Below, one piece after another: positions 1-9,800 of a DNA stretch of 32,294 nt (position 1 is its first letter; each line of letters opens with the position of its first letter). The position numbers and the translations under genes were made by a program. The DNA is from JBKBXU01 sp046313675 (GTDB lineage Bacteria; Bacteroidota; Bacteroidia; Cytophagales; Cytophagaceae): positions 1 through 32,294 of the forward strand of contig JBKBXU010000006.1 in the NCBI GenBank assembly GCA_046313675.1. Direction: 5' to 3'. The notes beneath the pieces were generated by a model. That model was not told the origin of the DNA, made no database searches, and worked only from the letters and a program-made list of their open reading frames with translations.

Positions 1-3000
1 AGCAACTTCTATTCGTTGGGAGGTACTGCCCGTTGACCACAGGTACTCAGCACCCGGGTTCCCGGCATCAAGATGTACAAGCGCCGGAGCACACACAGAG
101 CGGTCAGAGCCAAGGCTTAACTGCATGGCAGGCACGTTCTGAACGTTGACCTGGTCAGATGAACTTCCACAGGAGTTACTAACTGTGAGAACATATGTCC
201 CGGCATTTGTCACCCAAATATCCGGTGTCGTTTCCCCCGTTGACCATTCGTAAGCATCCGCATTTACTCCTGCCTCAATCAATACTTCTTCAGAAGGACA
301 TTTGCTGATATCAGCGCCTAAATCAATTGTTGGAGGGGCAGTTTCTACATCTACCTCGGCAGAAGCTGATTGAGTTCCACAAGCATTTGTAACAGTAACA
401 GAATAGGTGCCACTTGCAGAAACGTTGATAAACTGAGCATTTGATCCGTTAGACCAGGAATAGCTCACCTGCCCACCAGGCCTGCCGGCATCTAAGCGCA
501 CTTGTTCAGGAATACAAATCTTAGTAAAAGGGGGTAAATTAAGTGCAAGTACCGGGTTGGCAATTATTTCTATGGTACCAGAATCCATTCCACATCCATT
601 GGTCACTGTAACTGTATAGGTGCCACCGGAAGTAATTTGAATAGTTTGCGTTTCCGCCCCCGTAGACCAGTAGAAGTTGGAACCCGGATTACCGGCATCC
701 AGCATCAGATCCAATGCCCCGCAAAGAGTAATATTTTCACCAAGGTCAACTACAGGTGCATCTTCTGACCTGCCGACTTCTATGGAATCCCTGCTTGTAC
801 CACAAACATTGGTCACTTCCACCCAATATGTACCGGTCTCACTTACGGTAATCTTGTCTGACCGCTCACCTGTAGACCAACGGTTAGGCAATTCCGGATG
901 ACCTGAGCTAAGAACAATGGAAGTTTCATCGCATATGGCCGTATCCCTTCCAAGAGCAATTTCAGGTTTAAATAATTCCTCAATAAATATATCATCCCTT
1001 AATGTCCCACAGGAATTACTGATTTCCAACCAGTAATCGCCCCCTTCACTTATGCTTATCCCGGGGCTGTTTGCACCGGTTGACCATTCGTACGTAAGTG
1101 GCAAGTTATTATCTTCCGCATCTGCAATTAAATTATAGGTGTTCGGAAAACATAGTTCCCTATCTCCACCAAGAGAAAAAGAAGGGCTGAAGTGCTGGCT
1201 TATCTCAATGGTATCACTGGCCACCTGTCCGCATCGGTCTGTTGCCCTCACCCAGTATGTTCCTGAAGTAGCCACCTCCGTCCAGGAATTAATATCGGCA
1301 TTGGACCACAGGAAACTAAGACGGCTTCCTGTCCTATTGGTTCTGATTTCTATCGGTTCATTATCACAAAGCATATCCGGGGTTCTGATTTCTATCTTCG
1401 GATCAACCGGAAGAAAGATAAAAAGCGTATCCTTCCAGAAATTGCAACCATCTGTTACAAAAAGCTCTATCATAGATAGTTGCTCCGGGCTACCAAAGAA
1501 TATTAAAGTATCTACCAAAGCCTCCAGGGTTTGTGTCCTATGGGAAAACTCCCCTCTCAAACCACGGCCTACCCAGTTATATACCAATGGATAATCCGGA
1601 TCTACCTGTTCAGGCCCCCTTGCAGTTACGATATCTCCGGGGCAAACATAGCGAGCCCCAATTTTCGTAGTATCAAAAAACTTCGGCCCAAAATAAAAGG
1701 TCATAACGGCAGGCTGGTCATGATCATGATTCCCATTTAATTTTTTATCCTGAAAAACATTCTCTGTAGTAGTAAGGTCAGGGGAATGCGAGGTGAAACC
1801 CAGGGTTACGTCACAGATTATATTTCTGTCAGGAAAGGACAGAGAAGGAACCTTATAATCATCATAAGATCCTCCTGCCTTAAGTGACTTCTTGATGGTT
1901 TCCCCATCGGCACTTAGCATCAATATAAACACCTGATCTTCTCTGTCTTTGCTGGAGTCTATTTCAGGAACATCGCTGTCTACTATAGGAAAGTCATCAG
2001 AACGTGTGGTCCCGGCCAAAAAGGCTTCATTCTTAATATTGACTATGATAGAAGTAGCGTCATCATTCTTTACACCTCCGATATATCGGGAATACAGAAT
2101 CCTGCTTCCTGCTGCATTGAAGCGGGTAACAAAAATATCTTTTAGCCCTTTATAGGTAGACTGAACGGTTTTAGGAAAATTTCCGGAGAAGGTATATCCT
2201 GTCACAAAAGCTTCCCCTGCCTGGTTAACGTCAATAGCACTACCTTCCTCTGCATGCGCCCCCCCCAGGAAGGTAGAGTAGATCAGGGCACTACCTTCTG
2301 TGTTTAACTTTAGCACAAAGGCGTCCATAGATCCATTGTGGGTGTTATCATAGGCATTGATGGTAGCGGTAAAATTTGCAGAATTTGTGTATCCGGTTAT
2401 ATATACCTGGTTATTTTGATCCACTGCAAGAGCCTTACAACGATCATCGTTATTGCCGCCAATGTAGGTTCCATACACCATAGCATTTCCGGCAGGGTTC
2501 AGCTTAAACACAAAACCATCGTAAGCCCCACCACCATACAATTGACGAAAGCTTCCTCCTGTTACCGGAAAATTTGTGGAGCTGGTTTCCCCACATACAT
2601 AAGCATTGCCGGCGTTATCAACTTTAATTTTATTACCCTTATCATGATTCAACCCGCCTATATAAGTAGAATAAACCAATTGGGAACCTGCAGTATTTAA
2701 TTTACACACAAAGGTATTAGTCCCTCCGGTCATATTCCCTATCCGTGCCGTATTGGGAAATGAATTATGAGGCGAGGTAGTATGTCCGGTTATAAACACC
2801 TCTCCCTGATTGTTTACGGCAATACCATTTCCCCTGTCATCGCCTGTGCCTCCAATATAGGTGGCATAAATCAGAAATCGGCCAAACTGATCCAACTTAA
2901 ACACATACACATCTCCTACACCACCATTATAGGTATTATCATAAGCTCCCGGTGTTACCGGAAAAGAAGCAGGATAATATCCTGTAGCATATATAAAACC

Positions 3001-3816
3001 ATTTCTGTCTGTAGTGAGGTCATACAGGTAGCCTCCACGGGTAGGGTCGGTACCTCCAACATAGGTACTCCATCTCAAAGTTACCGGGTCAATAATCAGC
3101 TCATGGTTTGGGTTATAGGCTCCGTGCGCTTTGAACCCAAAGGTATAGTCATCATACTTAATAAAACGTATATCCACTTCCTTCTTTTGCCCGTCAATGA
3201 CCTGATAAGAATATGGTTTGTTTTCTTTAACAGATCCCCATTTATGGAAGATTTCAAGCTCACCATTTGAATGAAAAAACAAAGAATCGACGCCCTCACA
3301 ATTCATCCGGATATCAGATATACGCGCTCCAGGCTTAAGGATATAATCGTATTTGAGGCTCTGCTCATAACCATAGTACCTCAAATCTATTTTCTCATAT
3401 ATATTTGAGTAGTACAATTCCCGGTAATCAGGAACATTAACGCTACTATTTCCGCTGCTCAAGTAATTGGTTCTGCTTCTGGCTTTTCCCGCAGCAGAAA
3501 CGTTAACCTCTTTATTGGCGTTTTCAAAATTTAAATTCCAGACTATATATTCTGCCTGGCCATCATCATGCCGAAAACGGTTATGCGCAAAACTCAATCT
3601 GTCTTTGAGGAAATATACATTTGTTCCCAAGGAGGCCCCTCTAAATAAAATATCCTCATCCCATTGCCCGGCATTTTCCCGAAAAACCACAGGAAGTTTA
3701 TCAATTTGATGTGCTACCTCACCTTTGGTGGCCAAACTATCCTGCTGAATAAAAGTATATCCTGGTATGGAAAATAGAAAAAATAGCAGGTATAAAAGCT
3801 GATTTTTAACGTTCAT
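1..3816 (-). CDS. SBBP-repeat protein with C-terminal Ig/PKD-like repeats (3' end outside window)
   Basis: One reading frame stays open on the minus strand from an ATG at 3816 to base 1, 1272 codons without a stop, so the C-terminus lies outside the window. It begins with a hydrophobic signal peptide (about residues 1-22). Next comes a domain with the motif FRENAGQW, typical of the N-terminus of SBBP-repeat proteins (DUF7948 type). Then come at least six SBBP beta-propeller repeats of the pattern YSTYIGG...D....AVD..G..Y.TG (about residues 220-560). From about residue 780 there are seven Ig/PKD-like repeats of about 75 residues, each with a WSTG or WSNG core, G.Y.V.VTN.CG and a paired Cys; the last is cut by the edge. 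Such proteins are exported, usually by T9SS, and a sorting domain is expected beyond the edge but not seen. Role in adhesion or gliding is inference. Confidence 0.88.
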   Translation of the reverse strand, partial: MNVKNQLLYLLFFLFSIPGYTFIQQDSLATKGEVAHQIDKLPVVFRENAGQWDEDILFRGASLGTNVYFLKDRLSFAHNRFRHDDGQAEYIVWNLNFENANKEVNVSAAGKARSRTNYLSSGNSSVNVPDYRELYYSNIYEKIDLRYYGYEQSLKYDYILKPGARISDIRMNCEGVDSLFFHSNGELEIFHKWGSVKENKPYSYQVIDGQKKEVDIRFIKYDDYTFGFKAHGAYNPNHELIIDPVTLRWSTYVGGTDPTRGGYLYDLTTDRNGFIYATGYYPASFPVTPGAYDNTYNGGVGDVYVFKLDQFGRFLIYATYIGGTGDDRGNGIAVNNQGEVFITGHTTSPHNSFPNTARIGNMTGGTNTFVCKLNTAGSQLVYSTYIGGLNHDKGNKIKVDNAGNAYVCGETSSTNFPVTGGSFRQLYGGGAYDGFVFKLNPAGNAMVYGTYIGGNNDDRCKALAVDQNNQVYITGYTNSANFTATINAYDNTHNGSMDAFVLKLNTEGSALIYSTFLGGAHAEEGSAIDVNQAGEAFVTGYTFSGNFPKTVQSTYKGLKDIFVTRFNAAGSRILYSRYIGGVKNDDATSIIVNIKNEAFLAGTTRSDDFPIVDSDVPEIDSSKDREDQVFILMLSADGETIKKSLKAGGSYDDYKVPSLSFPDRNIICDVTLGFTSHSPDLTTTENVFQDKKLNGNHDHDQPAVMTFYFGPKFFDTTKIGARYVCPGDIVTARGPEQVDPDYPLVYNWVGRGLRGEFSHRTQTLEALVDTLIFFGSPEQLSMIELFVTDGCNFWKDTLFIFLPVDPKIEIRTPDMLCDNEPIEIRTNRTGSRLSFLWSNADINSWTEVATSGTYWVRATDRCGQVASDTIEISQHFSPSFSLGGDRELCFPNTYNLIADAEDNNLPLTYEWSTGANSPGISISEGGDYWLEISNSCGTLRDDIFIEELFKPEIALGRDTAICDETSIVLSSGHPELPNRWSTGERSDKITVSETGTYWVEVTNVCGTSRDSIEVGRSEDAPVVDLGENITLCGALDLMLDAGNPGSNFYWSTGAETQTIQITSGGTYTVTVTNGCGMDSGTIEIIANPVLALNLPPFTKICIPEQVRLDAGRPGGQVSYSWSNGSNAQFINVSASGTYSVTVTNACGTQSASAEVDVETAPPTIDLGADISKCPSEEVLIEAGVNADAYEWSTGETTPDIWVTNAGTYVLTVSNSCGSSSDQVNVQNVPAMQLSLGSDRSVCAPALVHLDAGNPGAEYLWSTGSTSQRIEVA

Positions 3817-3838
3817 CTTTCTATCGAAAATAAGCCTG

Positions 3839-3871
3839 TAAATATACAGCATAATCCTCATATTAACACAA
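3839..3871 (-). promoter_or_regulatory. Possible Bacteroidota promoter of the SBBP giant gene
   Basis: On the minus strand TATATTTA (bases 3846-3839) matches the -7 consensus TAnnTTTG at seven of eight positions. A TTG (3871-3869) sits 22 bases upstream as a weak -33 element. The start codon lies 22 bases downstream of the -7 box. Spacing is slightly long, so this is tentative. Confidence 0.35.
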
Positions 3872-3960
3872 TATCGAACTGCATATCAGGGTGTTTTTTA
3901 TAAAAAAATTATCAATCCTTATGAAATCACATCTGGTTACCAGGAAAATTATTCTATGTA

Positions 3961-3968
3961 TATATTTG
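3961..3968 (+). promoter_or_regulatory. -7 promoter box TATATTTG before the GroES-like gene
   Basis: TATATTTG is an exact match to the Bacteroidota -7 consensus TAnnTTTG and ends 18 bases before the ATG at 3987. No clear -33 TTTG is present at the usual distance. The box lies inside the upstream extension of the open frame (from 3891), which argues that translation begins at 3987. Confidence 0.5.
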
Positions 3969-3986
3969 TATTCAAATTTACACTAC

Positions 3987-4358
3987 ATGGTTTCTATAGA
4001 CAATTCACTGGAAAATCTCATTGTCGTCGGCGACAGGGTGCTGATCAAACCAAAATCACTTTCAGAAAAAACAAAAACAGGTCTTTACTTGCCGCCCGGA
4101 GTGCAGGAAAAAGAAAAAATTCAAAGCGGTTATATCATTAAGACAGGCCCCGGATACCCAATTCCCATTCCTGCGGAAGATACGTATGAGCCTTGGAAGA
4201 GTAAAGATGAAAACATTAAGTACATTCCATTACAGGCAAAAGAAGGAGACATGGCCATATTTTTGCAAAACCATGCTTATGAGATCACCTACAATAATGA
4301 GAAGTATTATATAGTTCCTCAGCCGTCGATTCTGTTGTTGGTGAGGGAAGACTTGTGA
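3987..4358 (+). CDS. Orphan GroES-like co-chaperone family protein
   Basis: The 123-residue product has the GroES fold pattern. An N-terminal strand VVGDRVLIKPKS is followed by a mobile-loop-like stretch TKTGLYLPPGVQEKEK, then GYIIKTGPG, and a C-terminal half ending in a strand like the GroES LLVRED region. It is longer than canonical GroES (about 95 residues) because of an insert around PIPAEDTYEPWKSKD. The usual DVVLYGKYAG segment is replaced by DMAIFLQNHAYEI. No groEL lies next to it, so it is a stand-alone divergent paralogue rather than the housekeeping groES. The frame is open from 3891, but the first residues read as non-protein and overlap a -7 box, so the ATG at 3987 is preferred. 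Whether it binds GroEL is unknown. Confidence 0.82.
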   Translation: MVSIDNSLENLIVVGDRVLIKPKSLSEKTKTGLYLPPGVQEKEKIQSGYIIKTGPGYPIPIPAEDTYEPWKSKDENIKYIPLQAKEGDMAIFLQNHAYEITYNNEKYYIVPQPSILLLVREDL

Positions 4359-4420
4359 GTTGGATTAAAATAATTAAGATCTAAACGACACTAAACTTAT
4401 ACTTTCAGGTATCCAAAACA

Positions 4421-4456
4421 CCTTAGCCACCAATCAACTTTAATTGGTGGCTAAGG
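4421..4456. terminator. Bidirectional terminator hairpin
   Basis: A perfect 14-bp inverted repeat, CCTTAGCCACCAAT (4421-4434) and its complement (4443-4456), has an 8-base loop. It sits between two convergent genes. There is no long T run, so it may act by structure alone on both strands. Confidence 0.75.
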
Positions 4457-4474
4457 CTGAAAAATCAATCTGTC

Positions 4475-6595
4475 TTAATTCACTACAAAATTCTTGCTTT
4501 CCCTGACACCATTGTCGGATTGCAATACAATTCTATAAATACCTTTATTGAACGTCTCTACATTGATCATCTGGGAATAATTTATAGACCCATGTTCAAT
4601 AATTCTTCCCACCGGGTCAATAATTTGATAATGTGCATTTCCCCCAGGAACTTCTAAAGTAATGCTTGTCTGAGCAGGATTAGGATATAACTTAAAGAAC
4701 TCCTGGTCTTCGGCTAAATAATTCCCTAATATATTTTCAGTATTAGAAATTCTGTTTGACGAAGGGTATCCTCCACATTCAGCATTCTCCATTACAGCTA
4801 CGACCTTATAATAAACATCTCCTTCAGGGGCATTTATATCAGTGTAAGTTGTAGAAAAAAAGATTGAATCATATGGCACAAGGTTATTTTCACTTGTCCC
4901 TCTGTAAATCCTGTAATACATGTCATCATATCCATATCCATATCCAAAATAATCTGTCCATGACAGTGACCACCGGTTGCCTGGGCCTCTGAACATTTGA
5001 AGGTGAATTGTCTTATAAAAGCTTTCATATTCCCCGGAATATTCAACGCCGCACACATCAGTTAGTGATAATGAATAGAAATATTCCCTTTCTACAGGTT
5101 CTGAATCCTGATCAATAAAATAATTTTCAGCATTAAAGTCTACATTTCCAAGTGTCTCTAAATCGCCTGTTTTCCCCAACCTGTACACTGTAAAATAATT
5201 AACATTAGCCATGCCATCTGTATTCCAGAATATCACATTTTTTCCACTTGCTTCATCGGCTTTCACCACACAAATCTCAGGTTCTTTGAACACCACATCC
5301 GTCAGGTTCTCAATTTTGGCAACTATGAACTGATTATAATTCGATGGATTATTAAAATTCTTATTCCCAATGTTGAACCTCCAATTAAAATTACTTACCA
5401 TAACGATCCCATCAGGGGATAAGCTAGCCCTGAATCCAGACCAAGACCAAGAATAATCACTATTAAATGCCACAGCTTCAATTATATCACCGCTGGGATC
5501 ATATCGGGCAATTATGGAACTTCCCTTGCCAAGCAATTCAATTCCTTCATAGGTTGTGGCGGAGTAATTAATCAGCCCGGTAAAATGCAATAAGTTACCA
5601 TCAGTATCCATAAGCAATTGCGAAATCCCATATAAATTACCCTCGCCCGGAAGTTTCACCCAAATTTGCGTGCCATCGCTGTCAAACTTCGCCATCGCCT
5701 GATTAGATCCGGAAGATGAGTTAAGAATTATTCCATTAAAATTAATCGAGCCATGAAAGGAGACGACCACATAAACCTGATTCTGATCATTAATCACAAA
5801 ATCATTGAAATTATCATTATTACTTCCTCCGGCGGTCTGAACCCAAATGAGATCTTTTGAGGGATTATACTTTGCCAGAAAAACATCGTCGCCACCAACA
5901 GAATTGATAATACCATTACCAAAATCTATGCTCCCTGAAAAATTACCTCCCACTAAGAAATTTCCTTCAGAATCTACTCTGATTTTAAAACGGTTATTCC
6001 AATGCCAGCTATTCGACACGCTTGTATAATCCACAAACTCACCTCCGGCAGTAAATTCTGCAACAACTGTCTCGTATAAGTCTGGCAAGAAATATACTTT
6101 ATCTTCAAAAGTAGCAATGGATCTGACAGATTGGCCATAACATTCTTTTACCCATAAAAGAGTACCATCATTATTATATTTACCAATAAAGGCAACTTTA
6201 TCAATGTCTGCATTGATAGTTTCGCTATCAAACTCTGCTGATTCATGAAAATTACCTCCGATATAAATATTACCATCAGAATCTAAGGAAATGGCATATC
6301 CTTCATCCTTATATAATCCACCTGCACTTTTTGCCCATAGTACCTCACCTTCTGATGATAGTTTTGCAAAAAAAACATCTAAATCTCCTGCGGAGGTCAT
6401 GGTATAGTCTCCCAAAGGAAAAGTCCCTGTAAAGGAGCCTACAACATAAATATTGCCCACGGCATCGCTCGTAACGTCACGAATATTAGCGGAGGCAGAA
6501 CCATGAAAGGCTTCAGCCCACCAGTCGCACTGAGCATTAACATTTGCAACAGCAAAAATAAAAAAAAGCTTCAAAAGGGTAAATCTTAAATTCAT
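4475..6595 (-). CDS. Secreted beta-propeller repeat protein with T9SS sorting domain
   Basis: The product has 706 residues from the ATG at 6595. A start nine codons upstream is possible but would put an acidic stretch before the signal peptide. After the signal peptide (about residues 1-22, ending in NVNAQ) come about seven propeller-type repeats with the core DSDGNIYIGGNF or similar, spanning residues 30-430. Two fibronectin-III-like segments follow (about 440-630), then a type A T9SS C-terminal domain of about 75 residues. That domain shows YPNPAQTSITLE, a central DPVGRIIEHG, and the terminal KNFVVN. The protein is predicted to cross the outer membrane by T9SS and be attached or released. 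The ligand cannot be told. It is transcribed away from the beta-helix gene at 6886 and convergent with the GroES-like gene. Confidence 0.88.
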   Translation of the reverse strand: MNLRFTLLKLFFIFAVANVNAQCDWWAEAFHGSASANIRDVTSDAVGNIYVVGSFTGTFPLGDYTMTSAGDLDVFFAKLSSEGEVLWAKSAGGLYKDEGYAISLDSDGNIYIGGNFHESAEFDSETINADIDKVAFIGKYNNDGTLLWVKECYGQSVRSIATFEDKVYFLPDLYETVVAEFTAGGEFVDYTSVSNSWHWNNRFKIRVDSEGNFLVGGNFSGSIDFGNGIINSVGGDDVFLAKYNPSKDLIWVQTAGGSNNDNFNDFVINDQNQVYVVVSFHGSINFNGIILNSSSGSNQAMAKFDSDGTQIWVKLPGEGNLYGISQLLMDTDGNLLHFTGLINYSATTYEGIELLGKGSSIIARYDPSGDIIEAVAFNSDYSWSWSGFRASLSPDGIVMVSNFNWRFNIGNKNFNNPSNYNQFIVAKIENLTDVVFKEPEICVVKADEASGKNVIFWNTDGMANVNYFTVYRLGKTGDLETLGNVDFNAENYFIDQDSEPVEREYFYSLSLTDVCGVEYSGEYESFYKTIHLQMFRGPGNRWSLSWTDYFGYGYGYDDMYYRIYRGTSENNLVPYDSIFFSTTYTDINAPEGDVYYKVVAVMENAECGGYPSSNRISNTENILGNYLAEDQEFFKLYPNPAQTSITLEVPGGNAHYQIIDPVGRIIEHGSINYSQMINVETFNKGIYRIVLQSDNGVRESKNFVVN

Positions 6596-6854
6596 AGGAA
6601 CATAATCAAAATTTAACAACACAGAAACTTAAATATAATAGATTAAAGTTTTAGCAAAATATTTTTTTTAAATTTTACAAGTCATGTTACAAAAAATAAT
6701 GAAACCCATATCGATAAAAATGGGCAATAAAACCCAATGAATAAAAAATATTTCCCTAATTTAAATTACTTAAACGGGTAAGTCTCATACCAAAAAATTA
6801 TCTTTTCTGACGTAATTTTTATTCTTTTGTTTTAACTTACCTGATTTACAAGGA

Positions 6855-6862
6855 TAATTTTG
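6855..6862 (+). promoter_or_regulatory. -7 promoter box TAATTTTG before the beta-helix gene
   Basis: TAATTTTG matches TAnnTTTG exactly and ends 23 bases before the ATG at 6886. A TTTG at 6826-6829 lies 25 bases upstream, longer than the usual 19 or so, so the -33 part is uncertain. The flanking 6596-6885 is AT-rich divergent intergenic DNA without other recognisable sites. Confidence 0.45.
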
Positions 6863-6885
6863 TATTGATTTAAAACATAAACACA

Positions 6886-9800
6886 ATGAGAAGGCTTCTT
6901 TTTTTCCTACTAATACAACCTATTTTTTTTAACCTCAATGCACAGAAAATTATTTATGTTGACGCTGATCAGACAAACACTCCTGATGGAATCTCCTGGT
7001 CTACAGCATTTACCGATTTACAAAGTGCTATTAATTTCGCCGATGAGGGAGATCAGATTTGGATAAAATCCGGGAGCTATTCACCAGGTACGGAAAGAAC
7101 TGCCACTTACGAAATTACTAAAGCTATAAAAATTTATGGTGGCTTTGCCGGCACTGAAGTTTCTCCCGAAGAACGCAATCTTGAGCTAAACAAAACCCTT
7201 TTGGATGGCGAAATTGGTGATCCTGAAAATTCGGAAGATAACATTTATCACTTATTGACTACAAATGAAACCATAGACTATTTATTTATTGATGGCCTGG
7301 TATTTCAAAATGCATTTACCAATGAAAGCGAGGAGGAAGAAGAAGAAAACACCGGAGGTGCTATAAAAAGCAAAGCCGATAGTTTAATAATTGAAAACTG
7401 CGAGTTTATAAATAACCAGGCACAATTTTCCGGTGGAGCCATACATTGTGAAGCATCTTATGCAAAGGTGGATAATTCTTTTTTTAAAGGTAATTCATCT
7501 CCAAGAACAGGATCTATATTAATGTCATGCATAAACGGTTATTTAGAGGTAACCAATTCCCGGTTTACAGAAGCAGAACAAATTCAGCATAACATTCATG
7601 CGGATTCATGTGATATGAAAGTCAGCAATTGCATATTTTATAACCAAAATAGTATTGGTACGGGAATGATCTCAAATTTTTCCAGAAATAATTTTACAAA
7701 TATTAGCGATTGTATATATGAAAATAATGAAAACGTAAGCTTTGCTTATATCCTAGGCTCCATTGATATTGAAAATATCGTAATTAGAAATAATGAAGTT
7801 GGCGGACAAGGAATGTTTTTAATGGGGGAGTTTATTAATATTAAAAACGTTCATTATGAAAATAACATTTCAAGTCAGGCAGGAGCATTCTATTTCGCCA
7901 CACAAGGACGAGGCAAGGTAAATATCTCAAAATCAAAATTTATAGAAAGCACAGGAGGAAGTAATGGCATATTTTATTTCCATGGTTCTAAGTTAACGCT
8001 TGACAGCCTGGAGTTCAGAAATATTTCTAGTGGATCTCAGGCTACCTGTTTCTACGCAGTCGGAGACACGCTTAATATCAATGAAACGAGTTTTAAAGAT
8101 ATATCTGGTGGCAGCTCAGGCATATTTTATTCTTACATAACGGAAACAATGATTACTAATTCCATATTTGAAGATTGCCAGTCCAATTCTCAAGCAGGCA
8201 CCTTTACTTCATCTACCGGGGCCCTTACCATCACAAATACTGATTATATTAGAAATAAAACCGCAAATGGTTCGACAGGAACATTTATGGCATACGGAAA
8301 CTTCTTAAAAATTAATAATTGCAACTTTATAGAGAATAGCGCTTCTAATCAATATGGCTGCTTTTACGCAGATTCTGATTCAATAATTATTGAAAACTCT
8401 AATTTTATAGACAATCGTGCAGGAAATAATGGGGCAGCTTTTGCATATTTCCCTGAAAAAGGTATTAAAATCAAGAATTGTAATTTCATCGGAAATGAAT
8501 TGGCCAATCATTGGTCATATGGAGGGGCTATCTTTGGATGGACCCAGAATGATTTAATCATTGAAGATTGTACATTTAAAAACAATGTGGCAGGGAACGG
8601 AGCTGCTGTATATTGCAGCGGCAATGTATTAATATTTCGATCAGAGTTCATTGGAAATACTTCTACCTCTCCTACTTCTCAGGGAGGCGCCTTTTATGCC
8701 TCGGGAGACTTAACCTGCATAGGAAATGTTTTTTACCGTAACAAGGCTTTTGAGGGTGGGGCTATTTATAAAAGATCTTCTGACGACTTGAGTAATTTAT
8801 TAATAAATAATACTTTTATTGAAAACAGCTCATTTGATAATAGGTCAGGGGCTCTTTATTATCCTGAAGATTCTTATGTTACACTTACCAATAATTTGAT
8901 ATGGAACAATGGAGATTCATCCATATACTTTACGAATAACATTGGCAACGTAAGCAACAACCAGAACGTTTCTGATGATGGTCAGTGGCTGCCATCCGCA
9001 GAATATTCAGTGGAGCTGATGGAAAATTTTATGCCGGCTGCCAGTTCAGCAATGGTGGATTATGGACTTAATCCTGACCTCGACATTGATTATTCAACAG
9101 ATATTTACGGCAACCCCAGAATTCAGGGTAACTCCATAGATGTTGGTGCAGTAGAATCACCTTTCCTTCAGGAATACGTTACCCTGGCAGGAACTGTGTA
9201 TTATGACAAAGACGGGAATTGTGAAAAAGACGAGGAAACCAAAGGCATACGTGGCGTCCGGATTGTAGCGAACCCGGGGGAATTTTTTACCCAAACGGGG
9301 ACCAATGGCAATTATACCTTTAAATTAAAACCTGACACCTATACGTTAACTCAGGAAATTACACAAAACAGGGATCTTATAAACCCAGTCTGCCCGGCAG
9401 AAAATCTATATTCCAACATTGTGCTGGATGAACCGGGTAAAGTGGTGAGCGGCTTTGACTTCTACAATGATATGCCTGATTGCGATCGTCTTGATGTAGA
9501 AATATTAGCCGCTACAAAAAGAAATTGCTTTAGCAGCAGTACCAGGCTTACAGTAACCAACCTTTCCGGGGTTCGAAGTGATGCACAGGTCTTGAAATTA
9601 AACTATCCTTCCGGCTTCGGCATCCTTGACTCCAACCCTATTATTGAATCCATTGATGTAGAAGACGCAACGATGACTTATACTATTCCTGAACTTAATA
9701 GCCTGGAAAAATACATTATCAACATACAAGATTCCGTTCTTTGTGATCCGAGTGCTCAAAATTTAGGCACCACGCATCTGATAAAAGCAGAGATTGATGG

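Noticed and set aside
677..3270. Several plus-strand frames of 60-170 codons
   Set aside because: All are shadows of the open SBBP/Ig-like frame on the minus strand, whose repeats and codon pattern are unmistakable.
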